Made by a program: the position numbers and the translations under genes. A stretch of 64,000 bases of DNA from Thiosocius sp963759055 (GTDB taxonomy: Bacteria > Pseudomonadota > Gammaproteobacteria > Chromatiales > Chromatiaceae). Positions 35,445 through 45,058 of this stretch are shown piece by piece (the stretch's first letter is position 1; each line of letters begins with the position of its first letter). The notes beneath the pieces are model-generated. The model saw only the letters and a program-made list of their open reading frames with translations. It was not told the DNA's origin and searched no databases. The stretch covers positions 1-64,000 of the forward strand of contig CAVWYD010000003.1 of NCBI GenBank assembly GCA_963759055.1, in the 5' to 3' direction.

Positions 35445-37052
35445 AATTGTCTACAGCAGAACATGATGGCGACGGCGAGCGCATCGCCCACCTGCACGGC
35501 GAACTGGAGCATATCGGTGGCTATCAGGCCAACAGCCGCGCCGCCAGCCTGATGAGCGGGCTCGGCTTTCCGCCCGGTGATGAAGTGCGCCCATTGTCGG
35601 ATTTTTCGGGTGGCTGGCGGATGCGGCTTAATCTCGCACGTGCCCTGATGTGCCGATCCGATCTCCTGCTTCTCGACGAACCGACAAACCACCTCGACCT
35701 GGACGCCGTGATCTGGCTCGAGTCCTGGCTGAAACAGTATCGCGGGACCCTGTTGCTTATCTCTCACGACCGTGATTTTCTCGACAGCGTGTGCAACCAG
35801 ATCCTGCATATCGAACAGCAGCGCGCGACCCTCTACAGCGGCAACTACAGTGCCTTCGAGCGGGTGCGCAGCGAACAGCTGGCGAACCAGCAGGCGGCCT
35901 TCGAGAAACAACAGCGCGATATAGCGCACATGCACAGCTATGTGGAACGTTTCCGCGCCAAGGCCACGAAGGCCCGCCAGGCACAGAGCAGGATCAAGGC
36001 ACTCGAGCGAATGGAGCTGATCGCCCCGGCACACGTGGACTCGCCCTTTACCTTCGGTTTCAAGTCACCGCACAAGAATCCGCATCCGCTGCTGAAACTC
36101 GAGGCGTGCGCCGCAGGTTATGCCGGTACCAGGGTAATCGACGAGGTAACACTGGTCCTCAATCCGGGTGATCGCATCGGCCTGCTGGGGCCCAATGGGG
36201 CAGGCAAATCCACGCTGATCAAGCTGCTTGCTGGCGAACTCGAACCCCAACTGGGAGAACGCATCGAGGCGCGGCACCTTGCAGATCGGCTATTTCGCCC
36301 AGCACCAGCTCGAGCAACTGCAACCGGGGCACAGCCCGGTTGAGCACCTGCAGCAACTGGACCCGCTCGCGAGCGAACAGTCCCTGCGCGACTACATCGG
36401 CGGCTTTGGATTTGTCGGCGACAAGGCCCTGGAACCGGTCGCGCCTTTCTCCGGCGGAGAAAAGTCACGCCTGGTCCTCGCATTGCTGGTCTACCAACGC
36501 CCCAACCTGTTGCTGCTCGATGAGCCGACCAATCACCTCGACCTGGAGATGCGCCAGGCACTGGCCACCGCGATGCAGGATTTCGAAGGTGCCATGGTGG
36601 TCGTTTCACATGATCGACATCTGTTACGTCTGACCTGTGATCAGCTGCTGCTGGTCTACAACGGCAGGGTGGAGGAATTTCGTGACGAGCTCGATGCCTA
36701 CCCAGCCTGGCTGACCGCGCATATCCGCTCGAACCGCCAGGAGACGACGCAAGGTGGCGGCACGGACTCCGCCGAGCAAAGACGCGAACGCAAGCGCAGC
36801 GAGGCAGAACGCCGCAAGGCCCTGCAACCGCTGAAGAGGGCGTTGGACCAATGCGAGAGGCGCCTGCAAAAACTGAACGCCCGGCAGGCACAACTTGAGG
36901 CGAAACTTGCCGATACAGATCTCTATGTCGAACCACGAAAGAAAGAACTGCAGACTCTGTTGCACGACAAGTCCGCGATCGACCAGGAGCTGGAAGAGGC
37001 GGAAGGCGCATGGATCGAAGCGGCCGAGGCACTGGAGCAGGCACAGGCCTGA
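35156..37052 (+). pseudogene. ABC-F family ATPase (YheS/Uup-like), one-base frameshift
   Basis: Cytosolic tandem-ATPase protein of the ABC-F family, which acts on ribosomes. The first domain has GANGSGKSS, the signature FSGGWRMRLNLARAL and LLLDEPTNHLDL; the second has GPNGAGKSTLIKLL, FSGGEKSRLVLALL and a second DEPTNHLDLEM; a charged C-terminal coiled coil follows. The frame breaks at about 36,260-36,285: the first frame runs to 36,343 and the correct continuation (GTLQIGYFAQHQLEQL) is one base ahead. Total length is 632 codons plus one base, so it fits one extra base. It may be an assembly error rather than true loss. Confidence 0.88.
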
Positions 37053-37090
37053 GACGATCCGGCGAACTGCTCAGCGCGGAGATTATCCCG

Positions 37091-37681
37091 GTGTCTAAGT
37101 TGCTCGTCGTTCTGCTCGCCGCCCTGCTCGTCTGGCAGTTCGTATTTCGGCAGGAATCCGTGGAACTGGGTCCGGGCGTCCTGGCCGCAGACGAACCGGT
37201 TCAGGCAAACCTGGACCCGGCGGACAGCTTCGAACTGGAAGGCTACCGGATCACACCTTTGGCCGAGTTCAGAATCCGCGCCAAGGTCTTGTCGCGCGAG
37301 AACTACAGCATGGGCAATGAATCCGACCTGTCACCCGTCGATCTCGCACTGGGCTGGGGCCGCATGTCTGACGAAGAGGTGCTGCAGGACATCGCGATCA
37401 GCCAGTCGGGACGCTGGTACCGTTGGCGCACCCAGAGTCCCCCGATCCCCCGCCGCGAGATCGAGACCCACAGCGCCAATATGCATATCATCCCGGCCGA
37501 CGAAAACGCCGAGGACCTGATCGGAGATATTCGCCAAGGCCAGATCATCGACCTCAGCGGCTTGCTGGTTCGCGCCGACGCGGACGACGGCTGGCACTGG
37601 GTCAGTTCGCTCACCCGGGACGACACCGGCGCAAGGTCGTGTGAGCTTTTCTACGTCAAACGCGTGCGTACCATCTACTGA
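37091..37681 (+). CDS. conserved hypothetical membrane-anchored protein
   Basis: A 196-residue protein with an N-terminal TM helix (about residues 3-17), then a soluble domain with YRITPLAEFRIRAKVLSREN, DLALGWGRMSDEEVLQDIAI, a WYRW motif and HIIPADENAEDLIGDIRQGQ. No known family name came to mind; similar proteins of about 200 residues occur in gammaproteobacteria. The start GTG at 37091 has GGAG 10 bp upstream; the longer frame would overlap the ABC-F gene. It is probably co-transcribed with the ABC-F gene 38 bp upstream. Confidence 0.72.
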   Translation: MSKLLVVLLAALLVWQFVFRQESVELGPGVLAADEPVQANLDPADSFELEGYRITPLAEFRIRAKVLSRENYSMGNESDLSPVDLALGWGRMSDEEVLQDIAISQSGRWYRWRTQSPPIPRREIETHSANMHIIPADENAEDLIGDIRQGQIIDLSGLLVRADADDGWHWVSSLTRDDTGARSCELFYVKRVRTIY

Positions 37682-37686
37682 CTCGC

Positions 37687-37710
37687 CCCTTGGCCCTTGG
37701 CCCTTGGCCC
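37687..37710. repeat. tandem repeat of CCCTTGG, three copies and a partial fourth
   Basis: Three exact 7-bp units lie 6 bp after a stop codon and before the start of the PQQ dehydrogenase gene, another member of the heptad-type intergenic repeats in this window. Confidence 0.85.
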
Positions 37711-37733
37711 TCCAGGCAGGTTAAAGTAGCCGC

Positions 37734-38846
37734 ATGCGCCATCTTTTCCTCATCACCTTTCTCCTGCTTCCCCAGGTCCTGGCAGCAAAGCCAACACAGA
37801 CCGAGCAGCAGGCCATCGACTACCAGGTGGTTACCGAGGGTCTGGAACACCCCTGGTCGCTGGCCTTCCTGCCCGATGGGCGCTTCCTGATCACCGAGCG
37901 TCCCGGCAGGCTGCGCATGGTCGAGGCCAATGGCCGACTGATACCGCAGGTGATCGAAGGTCTCCCCGAGATCGAGGCCCGCGGCCAGGGCGGCCTGCTC
38001 GATGTCGTGCTGCACCCCGATTTCGGAACCAACCGCTGGGTCTATTTCAGTTTCAACGAGGCCGGCCGTGGTGGCATGGGTACGGCGGTGGCGCGCGGAC
38101 GCCTGCAGGGCATGCGCCTGTATGACACCGAGGTGCTGTTCCGTCTGGCACCAAAATCGACGACCAGCCAGCACTTCGGTTCACGCCTGGTATTCGATCG
38201 CCGGGGGCACCTGTTCATAACGCTGGGCGACCGCGGCGACCGGCCGCGCGCTCAGGATCTTGCCGATCATGCTGGCTCGGTGATCCGGCTCAACGATGAC
38301 GGCAGTATCCCGGCTGACAATCCCTTTGTCGGCCGTACCGGTGCGCGGCCGGAGATCTACAGCTTCGGTCATCGCAATATCCAGGGGGCCACCCTGCACC
38401 CAGAAAGCGGCCGGCTCTGGACCCACGAACACGGCCCCCAGGGGGGTGATGAAATCAACCTCCCGGAGGCCGGCGTGAATTACGGCTGGCCGGTGATCAC
38501 CTACGGCGTCAACTATGGCTTCGGCACCCGGATCGGCGAAGGCACGGAGAAGCCCGGCATGGCCCAGCCGCTGTATTACTGGGACCCGTCGATCGCCCCT
38601 TCCGGCATGGCCTTTTATCAGGGTGATGCGTTTCCGGCATGGCAGGGTGACCTGTTCGTCGGCTCGCTCAAGTTCCGGCTGCTGGTGCGCCTGAGGATTC
38701 AGAATGGAAAGGTGGTGCATGAAGAGCGCATGCTTAAAGGCGAACTTGGGCGGATCAGGGATGTTCGCCTGGGACCGGACGGTCTGCTCTATCTGTTGAC
38801 CGATGAGGACGATGGCCGGCTGATCCGCCTGATCCCCGCCCGTTAG
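37734..38846 (+). CDS. PQQ-dependent sugar dehydrogenase (soluble aldose dehydrogenase type)
   Basis: A 370-residue periplasmic enzyme with a signal peptide (1-16). The six-bladed propeller of the GDH-B/YliI family is shown by EHPWSLAFLPDGRFLITERP near residue 37, GGLLDVVLHPDFGTNRW near 82, YSFGHRNIQGATLHPESGRL near 205 and THEHGPQGGDEINL. These supply the PQQ-contacting residues and the catalytic His region. It oxidises aldose sugars and passes electrons to the respiratory chain; the natural substrate in this group is not established. PQQ synthesis genes are not in the window. Confidence 0.9.
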   Translation: MRHLFLITFLLLPQVLAAKPTQTEQQAIDYQVVTEGLEHPWSLAFLPDGRFLITERPGRLRMVEANGRLIPQVIEGLPEIEARGQGGLLDVVLHPDFGTNRWVYFSFNEAGRGGMGTAVARGRLQGMRLYDTEVLFRLAPKSTTSQHFGSRLVFDRRGHLFITLGDRGDRPRAQDLADHAGSVIRLNDDGSIPADNPFVGRTGARPEIYSFGHRNIQGATLHPESGRLWTHEHGPQGGDEINLPEAGVNYGWPVITYGVNYGFGTRIGEGTEKPGMAQPLYYWDPSIAPSGMAFYQGDAFPAWQGDLFVGSLKFRLLVRLRIQNGKVVHEERMLKGELGRIRDVRLGPDGLLYLLTDEDDGRLIRLIPAR

Positions 38847-38857
38847 ACGCTGAACAA

Positions 38858-39271
38858 ATGCTGCGAATAACCCCCAACATCACCCTGCAGGACGAGGAAC
38901 TGGAATGGCAGGCGATCCGCGCCCAGGGCGCGGGTGGCCAGAACGTCAACAAAGTCTCCACGGCATTCCATCTGCGTTTCGATATCCGCGGCTCATCGCT
39001 GCCGGATGAGGTGAAGCAACGCCTGACCGGTATGCGGGATCAGCGTATCTCCAGTGAAGGCATCCTGGTCATCAAGGCACAACGTTTTCGCACCCAGGAA
39101 AAGAACCGGGCCGATGCCATCGAGCGGTTGCGCGAACTCATCGTCAGTGCAACCCGGGTCGAGAAAAAGCGCCGTCCCACCAAGCCGACCCGGGCCTCCC
39201 AGAAGAGACGCATGGACAGCAAGACCCGCCGCGGTCAGACCAAACGCCTGCGGCGCTCGCTCGACGACTGA
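38858..39271 (+). CDS. arfB: ribosome rescue peptidyl-tRNA hydrolase ArfB
   Basis: A 137-residue protein with the release-factor GGQ motif (RAQGAGGQNVNKVSTAFHLR, residues 21-40) and a basic C-terminal tail (KKRRPTKPTRASQKRR and more) that enters the empty mRNA channel. ArfB frees ribosomes stalled without a stop codon. It starts 11 bp after the PQQ dehydrogenase stop, so they are likely co-transcribed. Confidence 0.93.
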   Translation: MLRITPNITLQDEELEWQAIRAQGAGGQNVNKVSTAFHLRFDIRGSSLPDEVKQRLTGMRDQRISSEGILVIKAQRFRTQEKNRADAIERLRELIVSATRVEKKRRPTKPTRASQKRRMDSKTRRGQTKRLRRSLDD

Positions 39272-39318
39272 ACATGCCTTCAAACAATTTGCAGGCAAGC
39301 CGAAGTACGCTCGCCGAT

Positions 39319-40065
39319 TCAGGGCAGAAAGATGCGGCGCAGCGCATCCAGCAGTATGGCAACCGAAATGACCCAGAGTGAGGCCCGGAGCATGCCACGG
39401 TAGGTTTCGACATCGATCCTTTTACGCAGCCGCATGCCGACCCATAGTGCAGCCAGGATGAGTGGCAGGCTTATCACCGCGAGGCCGACGACTTCCAGAT
39501 CGAATGCACCCTGACTGACAAAACCGATGATCTGGCCGGATTTGCTGGTAATGAAACAGAGGTTGAAGGTCGCCACCATCAGGGGGGCCGGCATCCTCGT
39601 ATACAGCGCATAGGCGACGACCATGGGGGCAAAGATGTTGACGATCCCGGCAAGCATACCCAGCAGCAGTCCGAACAGCGCCATGCCCCAACCGGGCACC
39701 CGTAAAACGTGGTCGCTGCGGTGCAGATGATCACTGACCAGATATCCGATCATCACCAGCGCGAGCAGGAAACGGAACGGCTCCGGATCGATCTGCAACA
39801 AAACCTGGGTGCCGATGAAACTGCCGACGATGGTGAACGCCGGTATCGGCCAATAGTCGCGCAGCGCGGCGCGCCACTGTCTCTCGGACAGGATACTGAC
39901 CAGGTTGACGCTTACCGTCGGCACCAGGGTCAACAGAACAGCCGTGCGCAGATCGAATCCGAACACCAGCAAGGGCGTCGACAACAGCGGAAAGCCGAAA
40001 CCGAATGCGCCATGCACGAAAGCGGACAGCAGACTGACCAGGATGAAGAAGAGTTCGTGATGCAA
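39319..40065 (-). CDS. sulfite exporter TauE/SafE family membrane protein
   Basis: A 248-residue permease with about eight TM helices in two homologous halves. The family signature FVHGAFGFGFPLLSTPLLVF lies at residues 16-35 and its partner half begins near 125 with LLLGMLAGIVNIFAPMVVAY. TauE/SafE proteins move small organosulfur or sulfite anions. In a sulfur oxidiser a sulfite or sulfonate role is plausible, but the family is broad. Confidence 0.88.
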   Translation of the reverse strand: MHHELFFILVSLLSAFVHGAFGFGFPLLSTPLLVFGFDLRTAVLLTLVPTVSVNLVSILSERQWRAALRDYWPIPAFTIVGSFIGTQVLLQIDPEPFRFLLALVMIGYLVSDHLHRSDHVLRVPGWGMALFGLLLGMLAGIVNIFAPMVVAYALYTRMPAPLMVATFNLCFITSKSGQIIGFVSQGAFDLEVVGLAVISLPLILAALWVGMRLRKRIDVETYRGMLRASLWVISVAILLDALRRIFLP

Positions 40066-40199
40066 GCTATGTGTCTACTCAGGCGGCACGGGAGAGGATC
40101 ATCCTGGAGCAGCCGGCGGGAATAGAAAACCCGTTTGCGCGGCCATGATCATGAGCATTCTTCTCGGCCGGGGAGCGGCTTTCGCAATGATGTACAAGC

Positions 40200-40751
40200 T
40201 CAGTCTTTCTCCAACAGATCCCGGATCCCGCTGACGCCCAGATCGCGCAGACATTGGATATTGCGCTCAGGGATGGATTCGGGCTGCGGAAAAGACGCCA
40301 AGGCAGCTTCCAGGCCATCCTCCCTGATCAGGTGGAACATCGGAAAAGGTGAGCGGTTGGTGAAGTTCGCCGGGTCGTCGTGCGACACACCCGCGAAACA
40401 GTAGTCGGGATGAAAGCTCGCCAGCTGAATCACGCCATCCAGTCCAGCGTCCACGACAGCCTGCTCCAGGGTCGACAAGCCATCCAGATAGTCATCGAAA
40501 TCCGACAGACCCTGCGTAAGGATAAGCAGCGCGGTCTCCTGTTTCTGCGGATCACTCAATACCAGGGTCTCCAGGGTGCGGAGGAATACCGGATAGATCC
40601 CCTCGAGCGACATAGCGTCGCAGACCGGGTATGCGATGCGGTCCTTACGGAAGGGCTCAGCGGCAAAGGGACAAAGGTTTAGCCCGATCACGAATCTTTC
40701 CAGCCAATGCCGTGTGACTGCGACGGCCTGGCTCGGGTGAACGTCAGTCAT
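40200..40751 (-). CDS. DUF1415 family protein
   Basis: A 183-residue soluble protein. It begins with the DUF1415 pattern VTRHWLERFVIGLNLCPFA near residues 12-30 and contains DDYLDGLSTLEQAVVDAGLD, VIQLASFHPDYCFAG and FTNRSPFPMFHLIREDGLE. The function is unknown. Its start overlaps the end of the MOSC gene by 4 bp, so the pair is translationally coupled. Confidence 0.88.
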   Translation of the reverse strand: MTDVHPSQAVAVTRHWLERFVIGLNLCPFAAEPFRKDRIAYPVCDAMSLEGIYPVFLRTLETLVLSDPQKQETALLILTQGLSDFDDYLDGLSTLEQAVVDAGLDGVIQLASFHPDYCFAGVSHDDPANFTNRSPFPMFHLIREDGLEAALASFPQPESIPERNIQCLRDLGVSGIRDLLEKD

Positions 40752-41545
40752 TCGAGCACCTCGACCGGCATACCGACCGCCAGTTGACCGATACCGTCGT
40801 GGATGAGGTTCTGTCCGAAATACACCTTGTTTTCACGCTTGCGATAGCCCATCAGGGTGCGCAGAGGCTCCTGGCCACGCAGGCCTGTGGCAGGGTCTAT
40901 GGTCGGAATGATGCAACGCGAGCAGGGTTTGGCGACCCTGAATTCCAGTTCGCCGATTCGGATGCGTCGCCAGTCATCTTCCGCAAAGGCGTGACAGCCG
41001 TCTATCACCAGATTGGGGCGGAATCGCAGCATGGGCACAGGCTGCTCGAGACGTCCGTTGAGATCGTCAAGAGAGGACTGTGAGATCATAAGAAAAGGAA
41101 ACCCGTCGGCAAAGCCCACCTGATCCTGCGGCTGGGCAAAATCCGGGTCGACCGCACGCACCGCATCCCGCGCAAAGCACACCAGGCGACAGGGCAGCGC
41201 CAGGAACTCACTCAACCAGACATCTGCATCTGACCCCGCCGACACGGCCATCACCGAATCACCCCAAACCGTCACGCCGACGCGTCCATCCGTGCACCCG
41301 GCAATTACGGCATCCTGCATGCCGGGCGCACGCAACCGAAGTTCCCCCCTGTCGTCGACCCGCGCACTGATCAGGGACATGCGTGGCTGCTGCCGCTGAG
41401 TGAGGAATTTCCCCTGCGCATCCACCAACATCCAATGGCGATCAAAGCTGAATCCCCTGGCCTGAACATCCAGCCTCTTGAACTGTTCTCCTCCCAGTGA
41501 CTTCACCGGATAGCGATAAAGCGCGGCGAGCTTCAATCCTACCAT
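40748..41545 (-). CDS. MOSC-domain protein (YcbX-like)
   Basis: A 265-residue protein with the N-terminal MOSC beta-barrel (LAALYRYPVKSLGGEQFKRL) and the C-terminal MOSC domain containing the conserved Cys in KPCSRCIIPTIDPATGLRGQ near residue 203, which would ligate molybdenum cofactor. YcbX-type proteins reduce N-hydroxylated compounds with a CysJ-like or ferredoxin partner. No fused 2Fe-2S ferredoxin domain follows here. ATG at 41545 is preferred to a TTG 15 bp earlier, because GAGGAAAA lies in between. Confidence 0.88.
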   Translation of the reverse strand: MVGLKLAALYRYPVKSLGGEQFKRLDVQARGFSFDRHWMLVDAQGKFLTQRQQPRMSLISARVDDRGELRLRAPGMQDAVIAGCTDGRVGVTVWGDSVMAVSAGSDADVWLSEFLALPCRLVCFARDAVRAVDPDFAQPQDQVGFADGFPFLMISQSSLDDLNGRLEQPVPMLRFRPNLVIDGCHAFAEDDWRRIRIGELEFRVAKPCSRCIIPTIDPATGLRGQEPLRTLMGYRKRENKVYFGQNLIHDGIGQLAVGMPVEVLE

Positions 41546-41616
41546 TGCATTTTTCCTCAACTTTTTCGGCGACCGGCCGCTGATCTTTCCCGATTCAGGA
41601 CCAACTGGGACTTGCT

Positions 41617-42726
41617 ATGGAACTCGCCCCCTATCTCCGTTTAATGGTACAGCGCGAAGGCTCCGACCTGTATTTCAGTACGGGTACAACGCCGCATGTG
41701 AAAATCAATGGTCAGATGGTGGCCATCGGTGAACAGAAGCTGGTGACAGGCGACGTGTCGAAACTGGCCTATTCGGTCATGAGCGACGACCAGGTACGGG
41801 AATTCGAGGGCACCATGGAGTGCAACCTCGCCATCTCAATCGCCTCGCTGGGCCGTTTCAGGGTGAACGTCTTCCGCCAGCGCGGCGATGCCGCGATGGT
41901 TATCCGCTTCATAAAGGGCCAGATCCCCAGCATCGAGGAACTTTACCTGCCGCAGACGCTGAAAAAGCTGATCATGGATAAACGCGGCCTGATCCTGGTC
42001 GTCGGATCCACCGGCTCGGGAAAATCGACCACCCTTGCTTCGATGATCGACTACCGTAACGAGAATGCAACAGGACATATCCTCTCGATCGAGGATCCCA
42101 TCGAATTTCTCCACAGCCACAAGAAATCCGTGGTCAATCAGCGCGAGATCGGCCTCGACTCCATGAGCTATGAAAATGCGCTGAAGAACGCACTGCGCGA
42201 GGCCCCGGACGTCATCCTGATCGGTGAGATCCGCGACGCCGCAACCATGCAGCATGCGATCGCCTATGCAGAGACCGGACACCTGTGTCTGTCGACCCTG
42301 CATGCCAACAACGCCAACCAGGCGCTGGACCGGATCGTCAACTTCTTCCCGGACAGCGCCCACAAGCAGATCCTCAACGACCTGTCGCTCAACCTCAAGG
42401 CGGTTGTTTCACAGCGCCTGATCCCGACCGTGGAAGGCGGCCGGCGTGCCGCAATCGAAATGCTGATTCAGTCCAGCTACACCGCGGAACTGATCCAGAA
42501 AGGCAAGATCCACGATATCAAAGAGGCCATGGAACAGGGTGCCGAGCGCGGCATGATGACCTTTGACCAGTCGCTGTACGACCTCTTCGTGGAAGGTGCC
42601 ATCTCGCTCGACAACGCGCTCAATCATGCCGATTCGCGCAACAACCTGGCATTGCGCATCCGCCTCAACGCCCCCAAAAAACCTGAAGACCAAGGTTCCG
42701 AACCCAAGAGCGAGGCGCTCGGCTGA
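41617..42726 (+). CDS. pilU: type IV pilus retraction ATPase PilU
   Basis: A 369-residue hexameric ATPase that supports PilT in pilus retraction at the inner membrane. It shows the N-terminal PAS-like domain (REGSDLYFSTGTTPHVKING), Walker A GSTGSGKSTTLASM near residue 129, the Asp box SIEDPIEFLH, Walker B DVILIGEIRD and the His box LCLSTLHANNANQALDRI. The C-terminal GMMTFDQSLYDLFVEGAISL and NNLALRIRL distinguish PilU from PilT. The usual pilT neighbour is not adjacent. Confidence 0.93.
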   Translation: MELAPYLRLMVQREGSDLYFSTGTTPHVKINGQMVAIGEQKLVTGDVSKLAYSVMSDDQVREFEGTMECNLAISIASLGRFRVNVFRQRGDAAMVIRFIKGQIPSIEELYLPQTLKKLIMDKRGLILVVGSTGSGKSTTLASMIDYRNENATGHILSIEDPIEFLHSHKKSVVNQREIGLDSMSYENALKNALREAPDVILIGEIRDAATMQHAIAYAETGHLCLSTLHANNANQALDRIVNFFPDSAHKQILNDLSLNLKAVVSQRLIPTVEGGRRAAIEMLIQSSYTAELIQKGKIHDIKEAMEQGAERGMMTFDQSLYDLFVEGAISLDNALNHADSRNNLALRIRLNAPKKPEDQGSEPKSEALG

Positions 42727-42828
42727 GCCGGTTCCGGCCGGTACTGGCCGAGCAATAAGCCCCGGCCCCTCTTTGGCGGCGCAATCGGCGATAATGATCC
42801 ATCTTTATCGCCCCGGATTGCCCTTTTC

Positions 42829-44025
42829 GTGAATCCATTCAAAGCCTTCCAGATAGCCCGCCTGCCGGAGATCCGTTTCGGCAGCGGTGTTTTCGATGAA
42901 CTGCCGGAGATCCTGGCACGCTATGGTCGACAGGCGCTCCTCGTCACCGGCAGCCGATCCCTCCAGCAGTCGCCCCGCTGGCAACGGCTCATCGATGCAC
43001 TCGCCAAGGCCGACATCACCTGGCAACAGGTCCGTGTCGACGGCGAGCCATCGCCTGAACTCGTCGACCAGGCCGTGCGACTGCACAGAGAGACCGCCAT
43101 TGACGTTGTGGTCGGTATCGGCGGCGGCAGCGTGCTGGATGCCGCAAAGGCGATCGCAGGCCTGTTGCGCACCGGCGGCAGCGTGCTCGACCACCTCGAA
43201 GGCGTCGGCCGGGGCCTGCCCTATACCGGGCCCACGGTACCCTTCGTGGCCGTGCCGACCACCGCCGGCACCGGCAGCGAGGCCACCAAGAATGCGGTGC
43301 TCTCGCGCCCTGGCCCGGACGGGTTCAAGAAATCGTTTCGCGACGACAAGCTGATTGCGCAGCTTGCATTGGTCGATCCAAGCCTGCTCGGGAGCTGCCC
43401 GAAGGACCTGATCGCCGCAAACGGCATGGATGCCTTCACCCAGCTGCTCGAGTCATACGTCTCACTGCGCGCCAGCCCGTTCACGGACGCGCTGGCATCA
43501 TCGGCGATGCAGGCCTTCCGTGACGGCTTTTGGCCGGCCTGGGAGGCAGACGACCCGCTGGCACAAAAAGGCTACCAGAAGCTGGCCTATGCCTCGCTGT
43601 GCTCGGGCATCACGCTCGCCCAGTGCGGCCTGGGTTCGGTACATGGCCTGGCCTCTCCGCTGGGAGCGTTCTTCCCCATACCACATGGTGTCGTTTGCGG
43701 CACCCTGGTCGCCACGGCAACGCGCTGCAATATCAATGCACTCCGGCAGCGCGAGCCGGACAGTCCTGCACTGCGCAAGTACGCCGAAGCGGGCATTCTG
43801 CTGAGCGGGCGCATGTACGCCAGCGAGTCGGCCGCCCAGGACGGGTTGGTCGATCTGCTGGACGAATGGACCCGACGTCTCTCCCTGCCGCGACTGGGAG
43901 AGTTCGGGATGAACCAGGATGATATCGGGCGGGTAGTGGCGAACTGCCGCGGCGGCAGCATGCAGACCAACCCCCTGGTACTGACTGACGACGAACTTGC
44001 AGAACTGTTGCGCGAACGCCTCTAG
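42829..44025 (+). CDS. iron-containing (group III) alcohol dehydrogenase
   Basis: A 398-residue NAD(P)-dependent enzyme of the Fe-ADH family. It has the nucleotide site VVGIGGGSVLDAAKAIAGLL near residue 101, the PTTAGTGSEATKNAVLSRP segment near 146, and metal ligands in NGMDAFTQLLES (Asp, then His replaced by Gln at that place) and GLGSVHGLASPLGAFFPIPH. The Asp-Ala-Phe-Thr-Gln run where many members have DALTHAIE is a notable change in one ligand His. The substrate alcohol or aldehyde cannot be told. Confidence 0.88.
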   Translation: MNPFKAFQIARLPEIRFGSGVFDELPEILARYGRQALLVTGSRSLQQSPRWQRLIDALAKADITWQQVRVDGEPSPELVDQAVRLHRETAIDVVVGIGGGSVLDAAKAIAGLLRTGGSVLDHLEGVGRGLPYTGPTVPFVAVPTTAGTGSEATKNAVLSRPGPDGFKKSFRDDKLIAQLALVDPSLLGSCPKDLIAANGMDAFTQLLESYVSLRASPFTDALASSAMQAFRDGFWPAWEADDPLAQKGYQKLAYASLCSGITLAQCGLGSVHGLASPLGAFFPIPHGVVCGTLVATATRCNINALRQREPDSPALRKYAEAGILLSGRMYASESAAQDGLVDLLDEWTRRLSLPRLGEFGMNQDDIGRVVANCRGGSMQTNPLVLTDDELAELLRERL

Positions 44026-44042
44026 CCATCAGGGACCCGCCC

Positions 44043-44504
44043 ATGAGCATCATTCAGGACCTTTACAACATCTACGACAAGGAACTCTCGAGATACCGCG
44101 CGAAGAAGTCGTCGCGAAGCCGGCTATTGATAGAGATGCAGCAGAATCTGGCTTTCCTTCGGGAAGGCCTGCGCGAGGGTCTTCCTCATGCTGCAATTGC
44201 AGCAGCTTTGGAAAACGCTGAGTTCCACGCTGCCCACAAGGAAGGCGCCAACCTTGCGTCCCTGCAGAAGAAAAAATTGTCTCGTGCCACCTACGCGGGC
44301 ATTCGCGAATTCGACCGGTATCTGGGCTGGGACAGCGAAAGACTGATCAACAATGTCTACGAACGCATCGCCACCCTGAAGAAACTTGCCGCCGGGTCGA
44401 AAACTGTCGACCTGCACGTGCGGCTTACGACCCTGTTCAAGTTTCTGATGGTGGTGCTTGCCCACCTCGAGGCCAGAAATCTTGTCGTCAGACGGCGCCC
44501 CTGA
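44043..44504 (+). CDS. hypothetical protein
   Basis: A 153-residue soluble, mostly helical protein without a signal or TM segment. It starts MSIIQDLYNIYDKELSRYRA and contains SRATYAGIREFDRYLGWDSE. No family was recognised. It begins 17 bp after the alcohol dehydrogenase, probably in the same transcript, and faces the slp gene tail to tail with 11 bp between stops. Codon use looks like its neighbours. Confidence 0.7.
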   Translation: MSIIQDLYNIYDKELSRYRAKKSSRSRLLIEMQQNLAFLREGLREGLPHAAIAAALENAEFHAAHKEGANLASLQKKKLSRATYAGIREFDRYLGWDSERLINNVYERIATLKKLAAGSKTVDLHVRLTTLFKFLMVVLAHLEARNLVVRRRP

Positions 44505-44515
44505 GTGACACAGGC

Positions 44516-45058
44516 TCACCAGCGATGTGGCCGGTACGGATATGGGCGCCACGGCCACCAGGGATCGAAAAAAGGATCCTGGACCCATACGGCCTGTGGC
44601 GGCGGCTCGAATTTTGGCCACAGGTGAAAAACTTCCACGTTCACCACCGGATAGAGATAGGGGAATTCACCGACCGGCCGGGTGACCGCGTCATCCAGTC
44701 GGCCACGCACGGTCATGCGTTTCTCCGCCCGGTACTCGGCGGGGTCGAGAAACCCCGGCACCCTCGCAATGAAGCGCACACCTTCACCGCCATCCGTTCG
44801 TGGTTCACCGTCATTGAAAAGCGCGCGGCCGAAGATCTCAACCTCGGTCGAATCCATCCCGTTGCGCAACCCGAGGATCTCGCCACCCCAGCGCACTTCC
44901 TGCCCCAGATAGCGCCCCGGCTCAGACTGCACCTGGCCTTGCGGCGGCGCCTCTGGAATCTGTTGCCGCAACTCCATCGGCACCTTGCTGGCACAGGCTG
45001 TAAGCAGGCTGCAAAAGAGGCCAACGATACCCAGGCGTCGATAAAGTTCTGGCGACAT
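44516..45058 (-). CDS. slp: Slp family outer membrane lipoprotein
   Basis: A 180-residue lipoprotein. The signal ends in a lipobox, LLTACASKVP (Cys at residue 22). The Slp domain follows: LGQEVRWGGEILGLRNGMDS, FIARVPGFLDPAEYRAEKRM then TVRGRLDD. It ends in a Trp/Pro/Tyr-rich tail (DPFFDPWWPWRPYPYRPHRW). ATG at 45058 is used because it places a proper signal peptide at the start. Slp-like proteins are induced by starvation in E. coli; role unknown. Confidence 0.9.
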   Translation of the reverse strand: MSPELYRRLGIVGLFCSLLTACASKVPMELRQQIPEAPPQGQVQSEPGRYLGQEVRWGGEILGLRNGMDSTEVEIFGRALFNDGEPRTDGGEGVRFIARVPGFLDPAEYRAEKRMTVRGRLDDAVTRPVGEFPYLYPVVNVEVFHLWPKFEPPPQAVWVQDPFFDPWWPWRPYPYRPHRW

